Assembly (NCBI GenBank): GCA_017307785.1
Contig: JAFKGI010000019.1
Location: forward strand, 1-64,000
Source of the DNA: Vulcanimicrobiota bacterium
GTDB lineage: Bacteria; Vulcanimicrobiota; Xenobia; Xenobiales; JADMJV01
Length of the DNA stretch: 64,000 bases
Direction of reading: 5' to 3'
Shown here piece by piece: positions 43,081 to 53,014 of this stretch. The position numbers and the translations under genes were made by a program. The notes under the pieces are model-generated. The model saw nothing but the letters and a program-made list of their open reading frames with translations. It was not told the DNA's origin and ran no database searches. Positions within the stretch are counted from its first letter, which is position 1. Every line of letters starts with the position of its first letter.

Positions 43081-46000
43081 TCACTCACGACTCATTTGCG
43101 CCGGGGAAATGCTCGAGAGAACCTGAGGGACCGAGCGCACGGTGACCAGGTCGTGCGCGGCCAGGCTGAGCAAAGCGGCAATCCGTGGCTTATCGGGGTT
43201 TCCGGCCAATCTCTGATTGAGGCGAGCCGTGTCCTTGCGCACCTCCAGCAGGGGTCCGTGTTCGACCAGGGCCAGGCGAAGGGGTTCGGCACAAATCAAC
43301 TCGAGGCCCCGGCGCAAGAGCAACCACGGATCTTGTTGTTCTTCCTGGAGCTGGCGCAGGCGGGCGCGGGCCCGGGTAAGCAGCCAGTCGGCGTGAGGCT
43401 CGGCCGTCTCCAGCAACTCTTCCATGGCTGGCAACCAGTCGGCCTCGGCCAACTGCTCGGACCACCAGCCATAGAGCTCCTCGTAGGCCCGCACGGGCGG
43501 GCCGGACTGATCGGTCTGCCGCTCCAAATAGTAGGGCGGAAAGCCGCGGTGAATCTGTTCTTTCAACAGCCGGCGACCATACAGTTCCCGGACCGTAGTC
43601 TGCATCATGCGGCGGGAGGCCAACAGGCTCCAACCGTCGCCCGACAGTTCGAATTCTGCCTCCGGGGGATGGCAAATCGGGGCTCTGGCCAGTTGATCGG
43701 CCAGCAGAGTGCAATTGCGCAACTGCAACCCCTGCAACTCGGCCCAGCCGACCACCGCCGGCGGCAACTGGATGGCTCCGGGAAAGGGGCTTTCACTGAA
43801 GACATAGGGCCTCGGTTCAGGCTGCTCCCACCACTCTTCCAAAGCGTCCAGATCCCGCAAGCAACGGGCCCAACGCGGAATCTGGCCCGACTGCAGCCAC
43901 ATCAGCCCCAGCCGGAGACGAGCGGGCCGGGCCAATTCTTCAAGGACCCGAGACTGAATTTCGGCATACAGAGAATCCAGCCCAATCTTGACCTCTCCCT
44001 CAGGCAGAATCTTCCCCTCCGGGCTGAGAATCAGATCTTGCACCAGAATCTCGGCGTAAATTTCCAGCGGCCAGTCGGGATGGATCTTACCGGCCGGCCG
44101 CCCCTGCATGAGCACGCCCACGGTAGCCGGAGCGGTCAAGCGGTCGGCCAGACCCCACACCCAGTCCTGGGCCTGACCGCGTAGCGCGTAGCCACCATCG
44201 GGGAGCATCAGGGCCCGAGCCGGGTTGAGCAACAAGGCGCGCTTGATGCGGGTGTCCAGCGAAGGCACCAGGTGGTGACGCAGACTTCCCTCCGGCAGCA
44301 ACTCCTGCAGCCGGCCCAATGTCGCGGCGCTCAGACAGAGAGCCTCGTCCGGACCGGAAGGTTCTGTCCCGTAGAGAACCTCACCGACCAGCTGGGAACG
44401 ACTCAGCAGCCGACCGTCATAACGCGGAAAAACGGCAGCCTCATCGAGCCCGGCATCTCCCTGCAAGCGAGCCAGCTGAAAATCGCAAAGCGGGAACGGA
44501 GGCTGAAAGGAGTAGTTGCGCAACCATTCGATGAGTTCAACCACTTCGGGCTGGGCCAGGAGCTGTCGATAGTTTTCCACAAAGGGGATTTCCTCCCAGT
44601 CCACCTGGCAGATCAGTTGCTCCTCGGCATCCCTCCCCCGTCCTTCCGACAGCTTCAAGCTGCAGCGCATGACGGCCCGACCCCCTCGGCAAAAGGTGGT
44701 CTCGCAAAGATGAGCCGGAGCCGCCGTCGCAACCAGGCCGGCGCGAGCGCGCAGGCTGCCGCAATGGAACTCGCCCGGTTCCCTCCAGGGCGGAAGAGCA
44801 GCCAGTTCCGTGCCCCGGCTCTGTTCATAGCATCCGGTGCGGTAGGCGTCGTTGTAGGCGCGGGTAACGTCTGCCAGGGTTCGCTCGAAAACGCGCTCCA
44901 GCCAGGAACGTTCGTGGGAATTGAGCACCCAACAATCCTCGAAGCCTGGCAGCGGCACACGGGCGGCGGGGCCCACCAGCACGGACGGATTCTCAGCCGT
45001 GCGAGCTTCGTCCAGAGTGACCGGATTGCCGTCCAGGCGCTCCAGCAACGGGGCATCGCCAGGCCAGTGGCGGCGGGATACGGACTCGACGGCGGCCAGG
45101 GCGGTCTTGATCTTCTGCTGAAGAGCTTTGGCTAGAAGCGGCTTGAGAAGTTGCTGGATCGCCGGAAACAAAGAGCGATAGCCTTCACACTCCGGATCGA
45201 TCTGGGGGTAATCCTGCAGAGCCAGACGGAACCCGTCGTGGTCGGCGGCCACCAGCAGTCCGTCCGGCAGACCGGCCCACTTTTCCAACTGGTGCTCGAC
45301 CAGCAGCCGGCCGCAGCGGTAGAGTCGCATACGAATGTCGCTGCCCTCGCCCAGCCCCAGATCCAGCGAAAGCGGAGCCGAGACTTCGACCTGAGCCGGC
45401 TCGGGCAAGCGCATCACTGCCTGCGGGCGGTCACGCCAGAGAGCCAGCTGCTGGGCATAGCGAAAGGCGCGAGCCAGGGCTTCGTCGGCGCTGCCGTGGC
45501 CGAACTTTTTAGCCAGCATGAAGCGCATAGATTCGGTCATCGAGATGTCGGCATCGACCCAGCGGCGCAGGTCCTGACGCTGGCCATCGGCCAACCAGCC
45601 CTCCAACGTCAACCCGGGCGCTTCCCAAAGTTCCACCCGCAGCAGCGGTCCCAGGTTGAGGCCTTCGGTGGCCAGCACTCGCTCCATCAGTTCAAAACGA
45701 TCGGCTTTTTCGGTCTGGGCGAAGACCTGGGCCAACCAGACAATTTGATGCTTTTGAATCCAGTCGGCCAGTTCTTTGTCGGGCTTGTCCAGTTCCGGAT
45801 GGTCGGCGATGATCCAGAAGCCCGGCACCAGCCCACGTGCCGGCCCCATCTCGGCCATCAACCGGCCCTGCCGATAAAGGTCCAGCCGGGTCATCGTGCC
45901 GCTGGGGTCGAAGGCCACTCCCCCCTTCCAGTCGCCGGCCTCGATCGGCCAGTTGTGGGAGTAGAGCTGCAGCGGGCCCAGGTTGATTCGCGGTCCGGTC

Positions 46001-47190
46001 CGCCAGCGCCGCAGGCGCTCGATTTGTTCCTCACCGGAACGAAAAACAGCCTCATAGCGCAGGCGCAGGAAGGCCAGCAAACGAGGATCCTCAGCCACCA
46101 GCATAAAGGGCCGGTCCCCCAGCTCTTCGCTGACAGGTCGGGAAATGACCGGGCAGCCTTCCTCCCCTACCCGCTGGTGTAGTTCCCACAGCGACAGGTA
46201 GCCATCATAGAGGGTGGGCAGCAAGGGGAGCTCCCAGAAGGCATCACGAAATTCGCCGCCCTCCAGATCGGCCAGCGAAACCATACAGGCGAGCAGCCAT
46301 TCCCGCACTCCCGCCTCGAGCAGTCTGGGATCTTCCAGCCACGCCCCAAAATGCAGGCTGAGCTGCCGCAGCCAGAGCGAGCGAGCCAGACCGAAATCGG
46401 CTCCCAACACCAACTGGCGGCGGCCCAGATCGGTGGGCTGGTCGCCCAGGCACAGCCACAGTCGCCCGGGTAGAAACGGTTGGCTGGCATAGGCCAGACC
46501 CTGGGAAAGAATTTGACATTCGTCGCCTTGAAAATCGAGCCAGCAAGAACCGTTCAGCTCCGGATAGTCAAGACGAATCGCATTTTCCGCCGAACCGATT
46601 GCCTGGTTGCCGCGGATCTCGAGCAAGACGGTTGGTTGCGGCAGCGGCTGCGGAGTGCGCAGGCAGAGCGGAGAGGCCGGCATTCGCGGATAAAGGCGCT
46701 CCAGCTCGGGCAGTTTGGTCCACCAGGCGGAGATCATGAACTTGCGCAGTCGATGTTTCCAGGGCAGGCGCAACCGTAGCCGAGTTCCTGGAATTTGGCT
46801 GCTGCGCAATTTCCAGCTCTTGCCGTCTCCGTGCAATTGCCAGCCACCGCTGCTGAAAATACGCTCGCTATAGGGACTGAGCAGAACGCTCTGCAGGCAG
46901 AAATTGAGACACAAATCCAGATCGGCCATGAGCAGTTCGCCGGCGGCCGTGGCCTGCATCTTGCTTTCCTCCAAAAGGCGACCGTCGCAGCTCCATTCCA
47001 GCCAGTCTCCGGAGAGGCCCAGTTGAATTTGTGAGGACCCCAGATGGTAAGCCAATTGAGCAAAATGACAGGCGTAATCGACCGCTTCCAAATCCAGGTG
47101 AGCGCCCATTTTTTCTCGAGCGCGCGCCCAATCCACGGCAAAATGGCTCCGGTCGCCACTGAGCTTTAATTCGGCCAGGAATTGATCCAT
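43081..47190 (-). CDS. Giant protein with degenerate GHKL-like N-terminus
   Basis: 1369 residues, Leu/Arg/Trp-rich, no signal peptide. Residues ~8-175 share a pattern with the protein at 34730-36064: FAVDWARAREKMGAHLDLEAVDYACHFAQLAYHLGSSQIQLGL, with the N-box Asn missing. The rest repeats a motif family of the form 'LPxGxxxxxDHPEL/DYPELN' and 'LYRxGRLLxEHxLE' (ARGLVPGFWIIADHPELDKP and KWAGLPDGLLVAADHDGFRL), implying internally duplicated domains. Function unknown. ATG 47190 avoids overlap with the divergent histidine kinase; a frame from 47328 is possible. TATCTG is near -12. Confidence 0.7.
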   Translation of the reverse strand: MDQFLAELKLSGDRSHFAVDWARAREKMGAHLDLEAVDYACHFAQLAYHLGSSQIQLGLSGDWLEWSCDGRLLEESKMQATAAGELLMADLDLCLNFCLQSVLLSPYSERIFSSGGWQLHGDGKSWKLRSSQIPGTRLRLRLPWKHRLRKFMISAWWTKLPELERLYPRMPASPLCLRTPQPLPQPTVLLEIRGNQAIGSAENAIRLDYPELNGSCWLDFQGDECQILSQGLAYASQPFLPGRLWLCLGDQPTDLGRRQLVLGADFGLARSLWLRQLSLHFGAWLEDPRLLEAGVREWLLACMVSLADLEGGEFRDAFWELPLLPTLYDGYLSLWELHQRVGEEGCPVISRPVSEELGDRPFMLVAEDPRLLAFLRLRYEAVFRSGEEQIERLRRWRTGPRINLGPLQLYSHNWPIEAGDWKGGVAFDPSGTMTRLDLYRQGRLMAEMGPARGLVPGFWIIADHPELDKPDKELADWIQKHQIVWLAQVFAQTEKADRFELMERVLATEGLNLGPLLRVELWEAPGLTLEGWLADGQRQDLRRWVDADISMTESMRFMLAKKFGHGSADEALARAFRYAQQLALWRDRPQAVMRLPEPAQVEVSAPLSLDLGLGEGSDIRMRLYRCGRLLVEHQLEKWAGLPDGLLVAADHDGFRLALQDYPQIDPECEGYRSLFPAIQQLLKPLLAKALQQKIKTALAAVESVSRRHWPGDAPLLERLDGNPVTLDEARTAENPSVLVGPAARVPLPGFEDCWVLNSHERSWLERVFERTLADVTRAYNDAYRTGCYEQSRGTELAALPPWREPGEFHCGSLRARAGLVATAAPAHLCETTFCRGGRAVMRCSLKLSEGRGRDAEEQLICQVDWEEIPFVENYRQLLAQPEVVELIEWLRNYSFQPPFPLCDFQLARLQGDAGLDEAAVFPRYDGRLLSRSQLVGEVLYGTEPSGPDEALCLSAATLGRLQELLPEGSLRHHLVPSLDTRIKRALLLNPARALMLPDGGYALRGQAQDWVWGLADRLTAPATVGVLMQGRPAGKIHPDWPLEIYAEILVQDLILSPEGKILPEGEVKIGLDSLYAEIQSRVLEELARPARLRLGLMWLQSGQIPRWARCLRDLDALEEWWEQPEPRPYVFSESPFPGAIQLPPAVVGWAELQGLQLRNCTLLADQLARAPICHPPEAEFELSGDGWSLLASRRMMQTTVRELYGRRLLKEQIHRGFPPYYLERQTDQSGPPVRAYEELYGWWSEQLAEADWLPAMEELLETAEPHADWLLTRARARLRQLQEEQQDPWLLLRRGLELICAEPLRLALVEHGPLLEVRKDTARLNQRLAGNPDKPRIAALLSLAAHDLVTVRSVPQVLSSISPAQMSRE

Positions 47191-47250
47191 CTCAGCCAGA
47201 TACTTTGAGAAACGCGAGGGAACGCCCTTCGCCCCGAGGAATTCCAGAGG

Positions 47251-49623
47251 ATGCGAAGAGACGAGCGTGCCATTCTGCCCAAGGCGCTGGCCCAGGCGCG
47301 CATCGTAACCTGGGTCTATGATCCACAAAACGCCAGTCTACGCACTTCGCCCAATGCCGCCGAGATTTTCGGACTGGTGCCCGGCTTTACGCTGCGCAAT
47401 CCTGAGCAAGCTCTGCAATTACTCCATCCCGAAGACCGTCAAGAACATTTAGCCCGGGTGGAGCTATCCCATCGGGATGGCTCCGGCTACACCAGCCGCT
47501 TCCGTATGTTGCGGCCCGACAACGGCGAGGTCCTGTATGTTGAGGAACACGGCTTCGCTCACGGCGGAGTGCTCAGCGGCATCATTTTGGACGTGACCGA
47601 GCGCACCCGACTGGAACTGCGCCAGCAGTTCCTGGTGGCCCTGGATGACGCCACGCGGCCGCTCAGCGACGCGCTGGAAATCACCCATACCTACGCGCGC
47701 ATGCTGGGAGAGTATCTGTGCGTCAATCGCTGCGCCTATGCCGACGTGGAGGAAGACCAGGATACCTTCAATTTGATCGGCGATTGGAATCACGGAGTAG
47801 AGAGCATTGTAGGGCGCTACACCTTCAGCCAGTTCGGCAGCGAGGTGCTACGCCTGAATCGCCTCGGTCAGGCCTATGTGGTCGAGGACGCCGAGGCGGA
47901 CGAGCGAGCCGCCGACGTGCTCGAGTCCTACCGCAGGACCAAGATTCGGGCCGTCATCTGCGTGGGATTGTTGAAGGCGGGTCGGTTTGTGGCCGCGCTG
48001 GCGGTGCATCAAAGCCGACCACGACGTTGGCGCCCGGACGAGGTGGAGCTGGTGATGCAAGTGGCCAACCGCTGCTGGGAATCGATCGAACGAGCACGAC
48101 TGGAACGCGACCGCAAACTCAGCGAGGAGCGCTACCGCACGCTGGTCAATTCGCTGTCTTCGCTGGTGTGGGTGACCAATCCACAGGGCAGCATCGTGGA
48201 GCCCAATCTCTCCTGGGAACAGTTTACCGGTCAGAGCTACGAGCAGACCCTGGGCACCGGCTGGCTGGAGGCGGTGCATCCCGAGGATCGGGCGACGGTG
48301 GGCGAATTGTGGCGTCAGGCGCTGGAGGGACATCATCGCTTCGAAGTGACCTACCGTTTACGCCGTCACGACGGGGCTTATCGAACGGTGGAGGTCTTCG
48401 GCACCCCGGTTTTTGACGCCCTGGGAGAATTGCGGGAGTGGGTCGGTAGTTGCACCGACGTGAGCGAGCGCCACCGCCTGGAGGAGCAGCGCGAGCAGCT
48501 ACTGCTGGCCGAACGACGTGCCAATCAGGCGCGCGAGGAATTTCTGGCCACCTTGAGTCACGAAATGCGCACCCCTCTGAGCGCGGTGTTGGGCTGGGCT
48601 CAGATTCTGGCGGGCGAAGGATTGACCGCCGAAGAAAATCAGAGCGGCTTGGAGACCATTCAGCGCAATGTGCGCTCTCTCAACTCTCTGATTGAGGACT
48701 TGCTGGACACGGCCCGCATCGAGTCCGGCAAGATTCGCCTGGAGTTGGCCCGGGCCGAGGTCGGGCCGGTGCTGGCGGCCACCTTCGAGGCGCTGCGTCC
48801 CCAGGCGGTGGCTCGCGGGGTGTCGCTGACGGCGACTCCTGGAGAGCCGGTCTATGTCTGGGTGGACGTGCATCGGCTGCAGCAGATTCTGGTCAATCTG
48901 GTCGGCAACGGCATCAAGTTTACTCCGCCCGGCGGCAACGTGTGGGTGAGCTACGCCCTCGGCGAGGGTGTGGTGGAGATTTCCGTCAAGGATACGGGCA
49001 TCGGAATTCGACCGGAATTTCTGCCCAGCGTCTTCGACCGTTTTCGCCAGTCGGACTCGACCAGCACCCGAAAATACGGCGGTCTGGGGTTAGGACTGGC
49101 CATTGTCAAGGACCTGGCGGAACTGCACGGCGGGTCGGTGCGAGCTTTCAGCCTGGGCGAGGGTCAGGGAGCGACCTTTACGCTCACGCTGCCGCTGTGT
49201 GAGCGGGTGGGGCTGACGGCACCGCTGGAGACCTGCGCCGGCCCTTCGGACCTGAGCGGCGTAACCATTCTGGCGGTGGATGACGACCGGGACGGGCGCG
49301 AGATGTTACAGAAACTGCTGGAGCGGCGCGGAGCCCGAGTCCTGAGCGCAGGCTCGGTAGCTCAAGCCATGCACATTCTCCAGGGCATCAAGCCGGATTT
49401 GTTGGTGAGCGATATCAGCATGCCCGAGCAGGACGGCTACGAGCTGATTCGCAACGTGCGCCGGCGTTGGAGCGACCGTCAGCTGCCGGCGCTGGCCTTG
49501 ACGGCGCTGGCTCGTTCCGGGGATCGTCAGCGCACCCTGGCCGCCGGGTTTCAGAAGCATTTGTGCAAGCCGGTCAATCCGGAGCAGTTACTGCAAGCCC
49601 TGAACGGGCTGTTGGAGACTTAA
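47251..49623 (+). CDS. Hybrid sensor histidine kinase (PAS-GAF-PAS-HK-REC)
   Basis: 790 residues, no membrane helix. Order: PAS (~15-115), GAF (~125-285), PAS/PAC (~295-415), HisKA with EFLATLSHEMRTPLSAVLGWAQIL (phospho-His in SHEMRTP), HATPase with NLVGNGIKFT, VKDTGIGI and GGLGLGLAIVKDL, and a C-terminal receiver starting ILAVDDDRDGREM with Asp in LLVSDISMPEQDGYE and Lys in HLCKPV. A cytoplasmic sensor that autophosphorylates and passes phosphate to its receiver. The downstream partner is not in the window. Divergent from the giant protein, 60 bp apart. Confidence 0.95.
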   Translation: MRRDERAILPKALAQARIVTWVYDPQNASLRTSPNAAEIFGLVPGFTLRNPEQALQLLHPEDRQEHLARVELSHRDGSGYTSRFRMLRPDNGEVLYVEEHGFAHGGVLSGIILDVTERTRLELRQQFLVALDDATRPLSDALEITHTYARMLGEYLCVNRCAYADVEEDQDTFNLIGDWNHGVESIVGRYTFSQFGSEVLRLNRLGQAYVVEDAEADERAADVLESYRRTKIRAVICVGLLKAGRFVAALAVHQSRPRRWRPDEVELVMQVANRCWESIERARLERDRKLSEERYRTLVNSLSSLVWVTNPQGSIVEPNLSWEQFTGQSYEQTLGTGWLEAVHPEDRATVGELWRQALEGHHRFEVTYRLRRHDGAYRTVEVFGTPVFDALGELREWVGSCTDVSERHRLEEQREQLLLAERRANQAREEFLATLSHEMRTPLSAVLGWAQILAGEGLTAEENQSGLETIQRNVRSLNSLIEDLLDTARIESGKIRLELARAEVGPVLAATFEALRPQAVARGVSLTATPGEPVYVWVDVHRLQQILVNLVGNGIKFTPPGGNVWVSYALGEGVVEISVKDTGIGIRPEFLPSVFDRFRQSDSTSTRKYGGLGLGLAIVKDLAELHGGSVRAFSLGEGQGATFTLTLPLCERVGLTAPLETCAGPSDLSGVTILAVDDDRDGREMLQKLLERRGARVLSAGSVAQAMHILQGIKPDLLVSDISMPEQDGYELIRNVRRRWSDRQLPALALTALARSGDRQRTLAAGFQKHLCKPVNPEQLLQALNGLLET

Positions 49624-49662
49624 AGGTTACAAATATTTTGCAACTGTGAGGGGGTCAAGAGC

Positions 49663-49668
49663 TAGGCT
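49663..49668 (+). promoter_or_regulatory. Leaderless-type -10 (TAGGCT)
   Basis: TAGGCT is at -12 to -7 from GTG 49675, with TTGCAA at 49638 as a possible distant -35 (19-base spacing). No SD. Confidence 0.5.
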
Positions 49669-49674
49669 GAACAG

Positions 49675-51027
49675 GTGAAAGTTCATGCCTGCCAACACCA
49701 TCATCATCCGCGCGGCCCCGCCGGCGCCGGCGACCTCTATTACCCCGGTCTGGGCAACGGCGGCTACAACGCCCGCCATTACGACCTGGACCTCAAAGTA
49801 GACCCGGTGGGCAATCAAGTGCAGGGACGGGCCACCATGGAAGCGGCCGCCACCGAAAATCTCGACACCTTCAACCTGGACTTCCACGGCTGTCAGGTGG
49901 ACGGAGTGCTGGTCAACGGTCAGCCGGCGACCTTTGCTCGCGAGGAAGACGAGCTGGTGATCACCCCGGCCGAACCTCTACGCCAGGGCGAGGATTTCCG
50001 GGTGGCCGTCGACTACAGCGGCTCGCCGCAGGCCAAGACCTCGGTGTGCAGCCCTTTTCTGGTAGGCTGGAAGCACAGCAGCCACGGCATCGTGGTCGAC
50101 AGTCAGCCGGACGGGGCTCAGACCTGGCTGCCCGTCAACGATCATCCGCGCGACAAGGCCACCTACTCCATGAAAGTGGAAGTGCCCAAGCCTTTTGTGG
50201 TAGCCGCCAACGGCTCTTTGCTGGGCATCGAAGACCGCGGTGAGAACCAGGCGTTTTCGTTCGCCACCCGTGACCCGATGGCGTCCTACCTGGCCACCGT
50301 CAACGTGGGCAACTACGTGCTCGACCAGCAAGAGGGCGCGGCCGTACCGATTCGCAACTATTTTCCCCCGGAGTTGCTGGAAAAAGCGCGCTATGACTTC
50401 GGGCGCACTCCCGAGATGATGGAGTTTTTCGCCGAGCGCTTCGGTCCTTATCCTTTTGAGAACTATGGCGTGATCGTAGTCAACGACCCGGATGCCGTAT
50501 CGGGAGCCATGGAAACCCAGACTCTCAGCTTGTTCGAGCCGGGACTGGTGACAGGCGACCGGGCCAATGAGGATGTGGTGGCCCACGAGCTGGCCCATCA
50601 CTGGTTCGGCAATCTGGTGAGTGTCAGTCAGTGGCGCGACCTGTGGCTCCACGAAGGCTTCGCTTCCTATGCCGAGTGGCTCTGGCTGGAGCATACCGAA
50701 GGGGTCGAGGCGCTGGACAAAAAGGCGGCCAAAACGCGCGACTGGTTGGAGCGCCAGCCCGGCATCACCATCGGCGAACCTCCCAAAGACGACCTGTTCA
50801 ACGGCCAGGTCTACATCAAAGGCGCGCTGGCCCTGCACGAACTCCGCAAGAAAGTCGGCGACGAAGCCTTCTTCTCCGGCTGTCGAGCTTATTTGACGCG
50901 CCACGCCGGGGAAGGAGCGGTCAATCCCACCATCGAGGACCTCCAGAAGGTCATGGAAGAGAACAGTGGCCAGCAGCTGGGCGGCTTCTTCCAGGACTGG
51001 CTCTACAAGGCCGAACTGCCGGCTTGA
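49675..51027 (+). CDS. M1-family (gluzincin) aminopeptidase
   Basis: 450 residues. Zinc metallopeptidase: HELAHHWFGNLV with Glu catalytic, the third ligand in WLHEGFASYAEWLW, and GAMETQTL at the GAMEN exopeptidase position (Thr for Asn). An N-terminal beta domain (~25-200) precedes; the long C-terminal ERAP1-like domain is missing, as in compact bacterial members. A His cluster (HACQHHHH) at the very N-terminus is unusual and could bind metal. No signal peptide. Probably acts on peptides in the cytoplasm. Confidence 0.93.
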   Translation: MKVHACQHHHHPRGPAGAGDLYYPGLGNGGYNARHYDLDLKVDPVGNQVQGRATMEAAATENLDTFNLDFHGCQVDGVLVNGQPATFAREEDELVITPAEPLRQGEDFRVAVDYSGSPQAKTSVCSPFLVGWKHSSHGIVVDSQPDGAQTWLPVNDHPRDKATYSMKVEVPKPFVVAANGSLLGIEDRGENQAFSFATRDPMASYLATVNVGNYVLDQQEGAAVPIRNYFPPELLEKARYDFGRTPEMMEFFAERFGPYPFENYGVIVVNDPDAVSGAMETQTLSLFEPGLVTGDRANEDVVAHELAHHWFGNLVSVSQWRDLWLHEGFASYAEWLWLEHTEGVEALDKKAAKTRDWLERQPGITIGEPPKDDLFNGQVYIKGALALHELRKKVGDEAFFSGCRAYLTRHAGEGAVNPTIEDLQKVMEENSGQQLGGFFQDWLYKAELPA

Positions 51028-51066
51028 CCCTGCCACCAGGGGTAGGAGCGCTCGGCCAAGAAGCGG

Positions 51067-52368
51067 GTGCGGGTGAGTGAAGATACCCAGTACGTAACCC
51101 AGAGTGAAGGTCCGGAACGTCCCTTTGTAGAGACCGGTCTGGCCTTCCAGACCCCGGACGGTCGACTCGTCCCCCTTGTCTTTAGCGAAGTGACACTGGG
51201 TGAGCGTTGCGATATTCCCGTCGACGGGTTAGCGCCGCGGCGCCTGCAGGTGGACGGGTCCAGCGTGATCCACGAAGGCAAGAAGTTCGGACTGGGCGAC
51301 ACCTTCGAAGGACACAAGCTGGTGCCGTTTACGGTGACGGCCACCTTGCAGGGCTGCAACGAGCCCTACCATGACCGCACCTGGCCGGTAGGTTATCAGC
51401 CGGTGATTCTGGTAGGTCGTATGGGTCGCCGCGTCAACGACGTGGAACTGAACGACAAAACCATTTCGCGCACCCAGGCTCGTCTGGAAACGGGCCCGCA
51501 AGGGACCTCCCTGGTGGCCGAGAGCCCGACCTTCGTGAACGGTGAAAGCCTGGAGATCGGTGCGCCGCGGCTTCTAAAAGATGGCGACCTGATCCGGTTC
51601 TCCAACATCATCTTCCGCTTCCAGGTCGGTGCCCCGCAGACGGCCGCCTCGTCGGGCAACCAGGTAAAGCTTTCCTGTTTGGGCGGTTTCCAGGTGGAGG
51701 CCCCCGGCGTGGCCGGCAGCGCGGCCGACTGGCGCAGTCATACGGCCCGCTTCGTGCTGGCTTATCTGGCCGCCGAATGGCCTCGTCAGGTGGCTCTGGA
51801 GCCGCTTTTGGAGGCTTTCTGGCCGGACCTGGACGAGGAACGCGCGCGCGGCAACCTGCGCGTGACCATTCACAAAATCCGTCGATCGCTGCCGCTGCCG
51901 GAAGGCGGTCCGGCGCTCTTCGAGCGCACTACCTACACGATGGGCATTCATCCGGAACTGAACTTCTGGCACGACATCCTGGAGTTTCAGAAGGCGGTGG
52001 ACGAGAAGAACTGGCGCAAGGCGCTGGATCTTTATGGCGGCAAATATCTGGAAGAATGCTACATGGACTGGGCCGAATCGATCCGAGCCCGCCTGGAGTC
52101 CTCGTGCCTGGAAGCCGGCCTGGCGCTGATCCAGGAAACGCCGGTGGGGCCCGAACGGCTGGAGATTGCCCGACGCTGCCTCAAGCTGGATCCTTGCTGT
52201 CAGCCGGCCGTCATGGCGGCTATGGAAACCTCGCGCTTGTTGGGCCGTCCCGAGGAGGCGCTCAAGCTGTACGAGAGCTTCCGCAAGACGCTGGAGACGA
52301 CGCTGGGAATGGAACCTTCCATGGATCTGCTGCGCGAGGAACAGTTAGCCAAACTGCATATCGGCTAA
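51067..52368 (+). CDS. FHA/BTAD transcriptional regulator
   Basis: 433 residues. An N-terminal ~105 residues of unrecognised beta type, an FHA domain (~110-195: VILVGRMGRRVNDVELNDKTISRTQARL), a winged-helix domain (~205-300) and a BTAD helical domain (~305-430: YGGKYLEECYMDWAESIRARLESSCLEAGL). The FHA binds phosphothreonine peptides; BTAD mediates oligomerisation. It is the full-length counterpart of the damaged-looking gene at 113-1120. GTG start; TTG/ATG alternatives none close. Follows the aminopeptidase by 39 bp and has its own terminator. Confidence 0.88.
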   Translation: MRVSEDTQYVTQSEGPERPFVETGLAFQTPDGRLVPLVFSEVTLGERCDIPVDGLAPRRLQVDGSSVIHEGKKFGLGDTFEGHKLVPFTVTATLQGCNEPYHDRTWPVGYQPVILVGRMGRRVNDVELNDKTISRTQARLETGPQGTSLVAESPTFVNGESLEIGAPRLLKDGDLIRFSNIIFRFQVGAPQTAASSGNQVKLSCLGGFQVEAPGVAGSAADWRSHTARFVLAYLAAEWPRQVALEPLLEAFWPDLDEERARGNLRVTIHKIRRSLPLPEGGPALFERTTYTMGIHPELNFWHDILEFQKAVDEKNWRKALDLYGGKYLEECYMDWAESIRARLESSCLEAGLALIQETPVGPERLEIARRCLKLDPCCQPAVMAAMETSRLLGRPEEALKLYESFRKTLETTLGMEPSMDLLREEQLAKLHIG

Positions 52369-52374
52369 AAGAGT

Positions 52375-52404
52375 AGAGGCACCGTCAGCGCGGTGCCTCT
52401 TGTG
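52375..52404 (+). terminator. Rho-independent terminator
   Basis: AGAGGCACCG and CGGTGCCTCT pair around a 6-base loop, then TGTGTGTGTG TTTT. Ends the regulator transcript. Confidence 0.8.
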
Positions 52405-52661
52405 TGTGTGTTTTCTGTTGTGTGACCGCTCCGACCTTAACTCTTTCGCTGCTGGAGTTTGCTGCAGCTCATAAACCGAGTATACCCGGGTCTCGCACCT
52501 CGACCGTTATTCCGTGTTACCGAGATGTTAAAGCCTTTCTCAGACTTTGGGGCAGGCTTTTTGAGTATCTCGATCCCCGCCCAATTGGTTCCTACTCACA
52601 GGCCAGCAGTGGTCAGTTGGTGTTAGCATAAAGGTAACGAAAGCGAAGGAAAAGACTTACT
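52405..52661 (+). other. Intergenic region upstream of the Asn/Tyr-rich gene
   Basis: 257 bases with no supported gene. AAAGCCT (52530) and AGGCTTTTT (52554) could form a weak second hairpin. GGAAAAGACTTACT before ATG 52662 holds the ribosome site of the next gene. A usable promoter is likely here but I cannot pick one box with confidence. Confidence 0.4.
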
Positions 52662-53012
52662 ATGCGAAACTTGATTGTTGGACTTGGAATCATCGGACTG
52701 ATGACGGTGGGCGCGAGCGCCCAGGGACGCCATTGGGGACATAAGGGAAACTGGAATAACGGAGCCTACAACAACTACAATGTGCCCGGTTATCATCCGC
52801 CCGTAAACGGAACCTACAACTGGAACAACGGGAACCCCTATCAGAACGGCAACAACGGAAATTACAATTACAACTACAATTACAACAATGGATACAATAA
52901 CGGCTATTACAACAATAGCTACTACAACAACAACGGCTATTACAACAACGGCAACTATCGCCGTAACAACACCGGACGAATCATCAACGGCCTGCTGAAC
53001 CGCCGGTGGTAA
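52662..53012 (+). CDS. Small secreted Asn/Tyr/Gly-rich protein
   Basis: 116 residues: signal peptide (MRNLIVGLGIIGLMTVGASA) and a mature chain made mostly of N, Y and G, with NNGYNNGYYNNSYYNNN-type runs and an RRNN...NRRW end. Such uncharged prion-like composition suits surface-polymer or biofilm material, or an exported structural protein; no family recognised. GAAGGAAAAGACTTACT provides a good SD. Bracketed by terminators, so it is a monocistronic gene. Confidence 0.75.
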   Translation: MRNLIVGLGIIGLMTVGASAQGRHWGHKGNWNNGAYNNYNVPGYHPPVNGTYNWNNGNPYQNGNNGNYNYNYNYNNGYNNGYYNNSYYNNNGYYNNGNYRRNNTGRIINGLLNRRW

Positions 53013-53014
53013 GT

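Noticed and set aside
52404..52631. A 75-codon frame between two terminators
   Set aside because: It starts inside the regulator's terminator and has Cys/Ser/Pro-rich, non-coding-like sequence.
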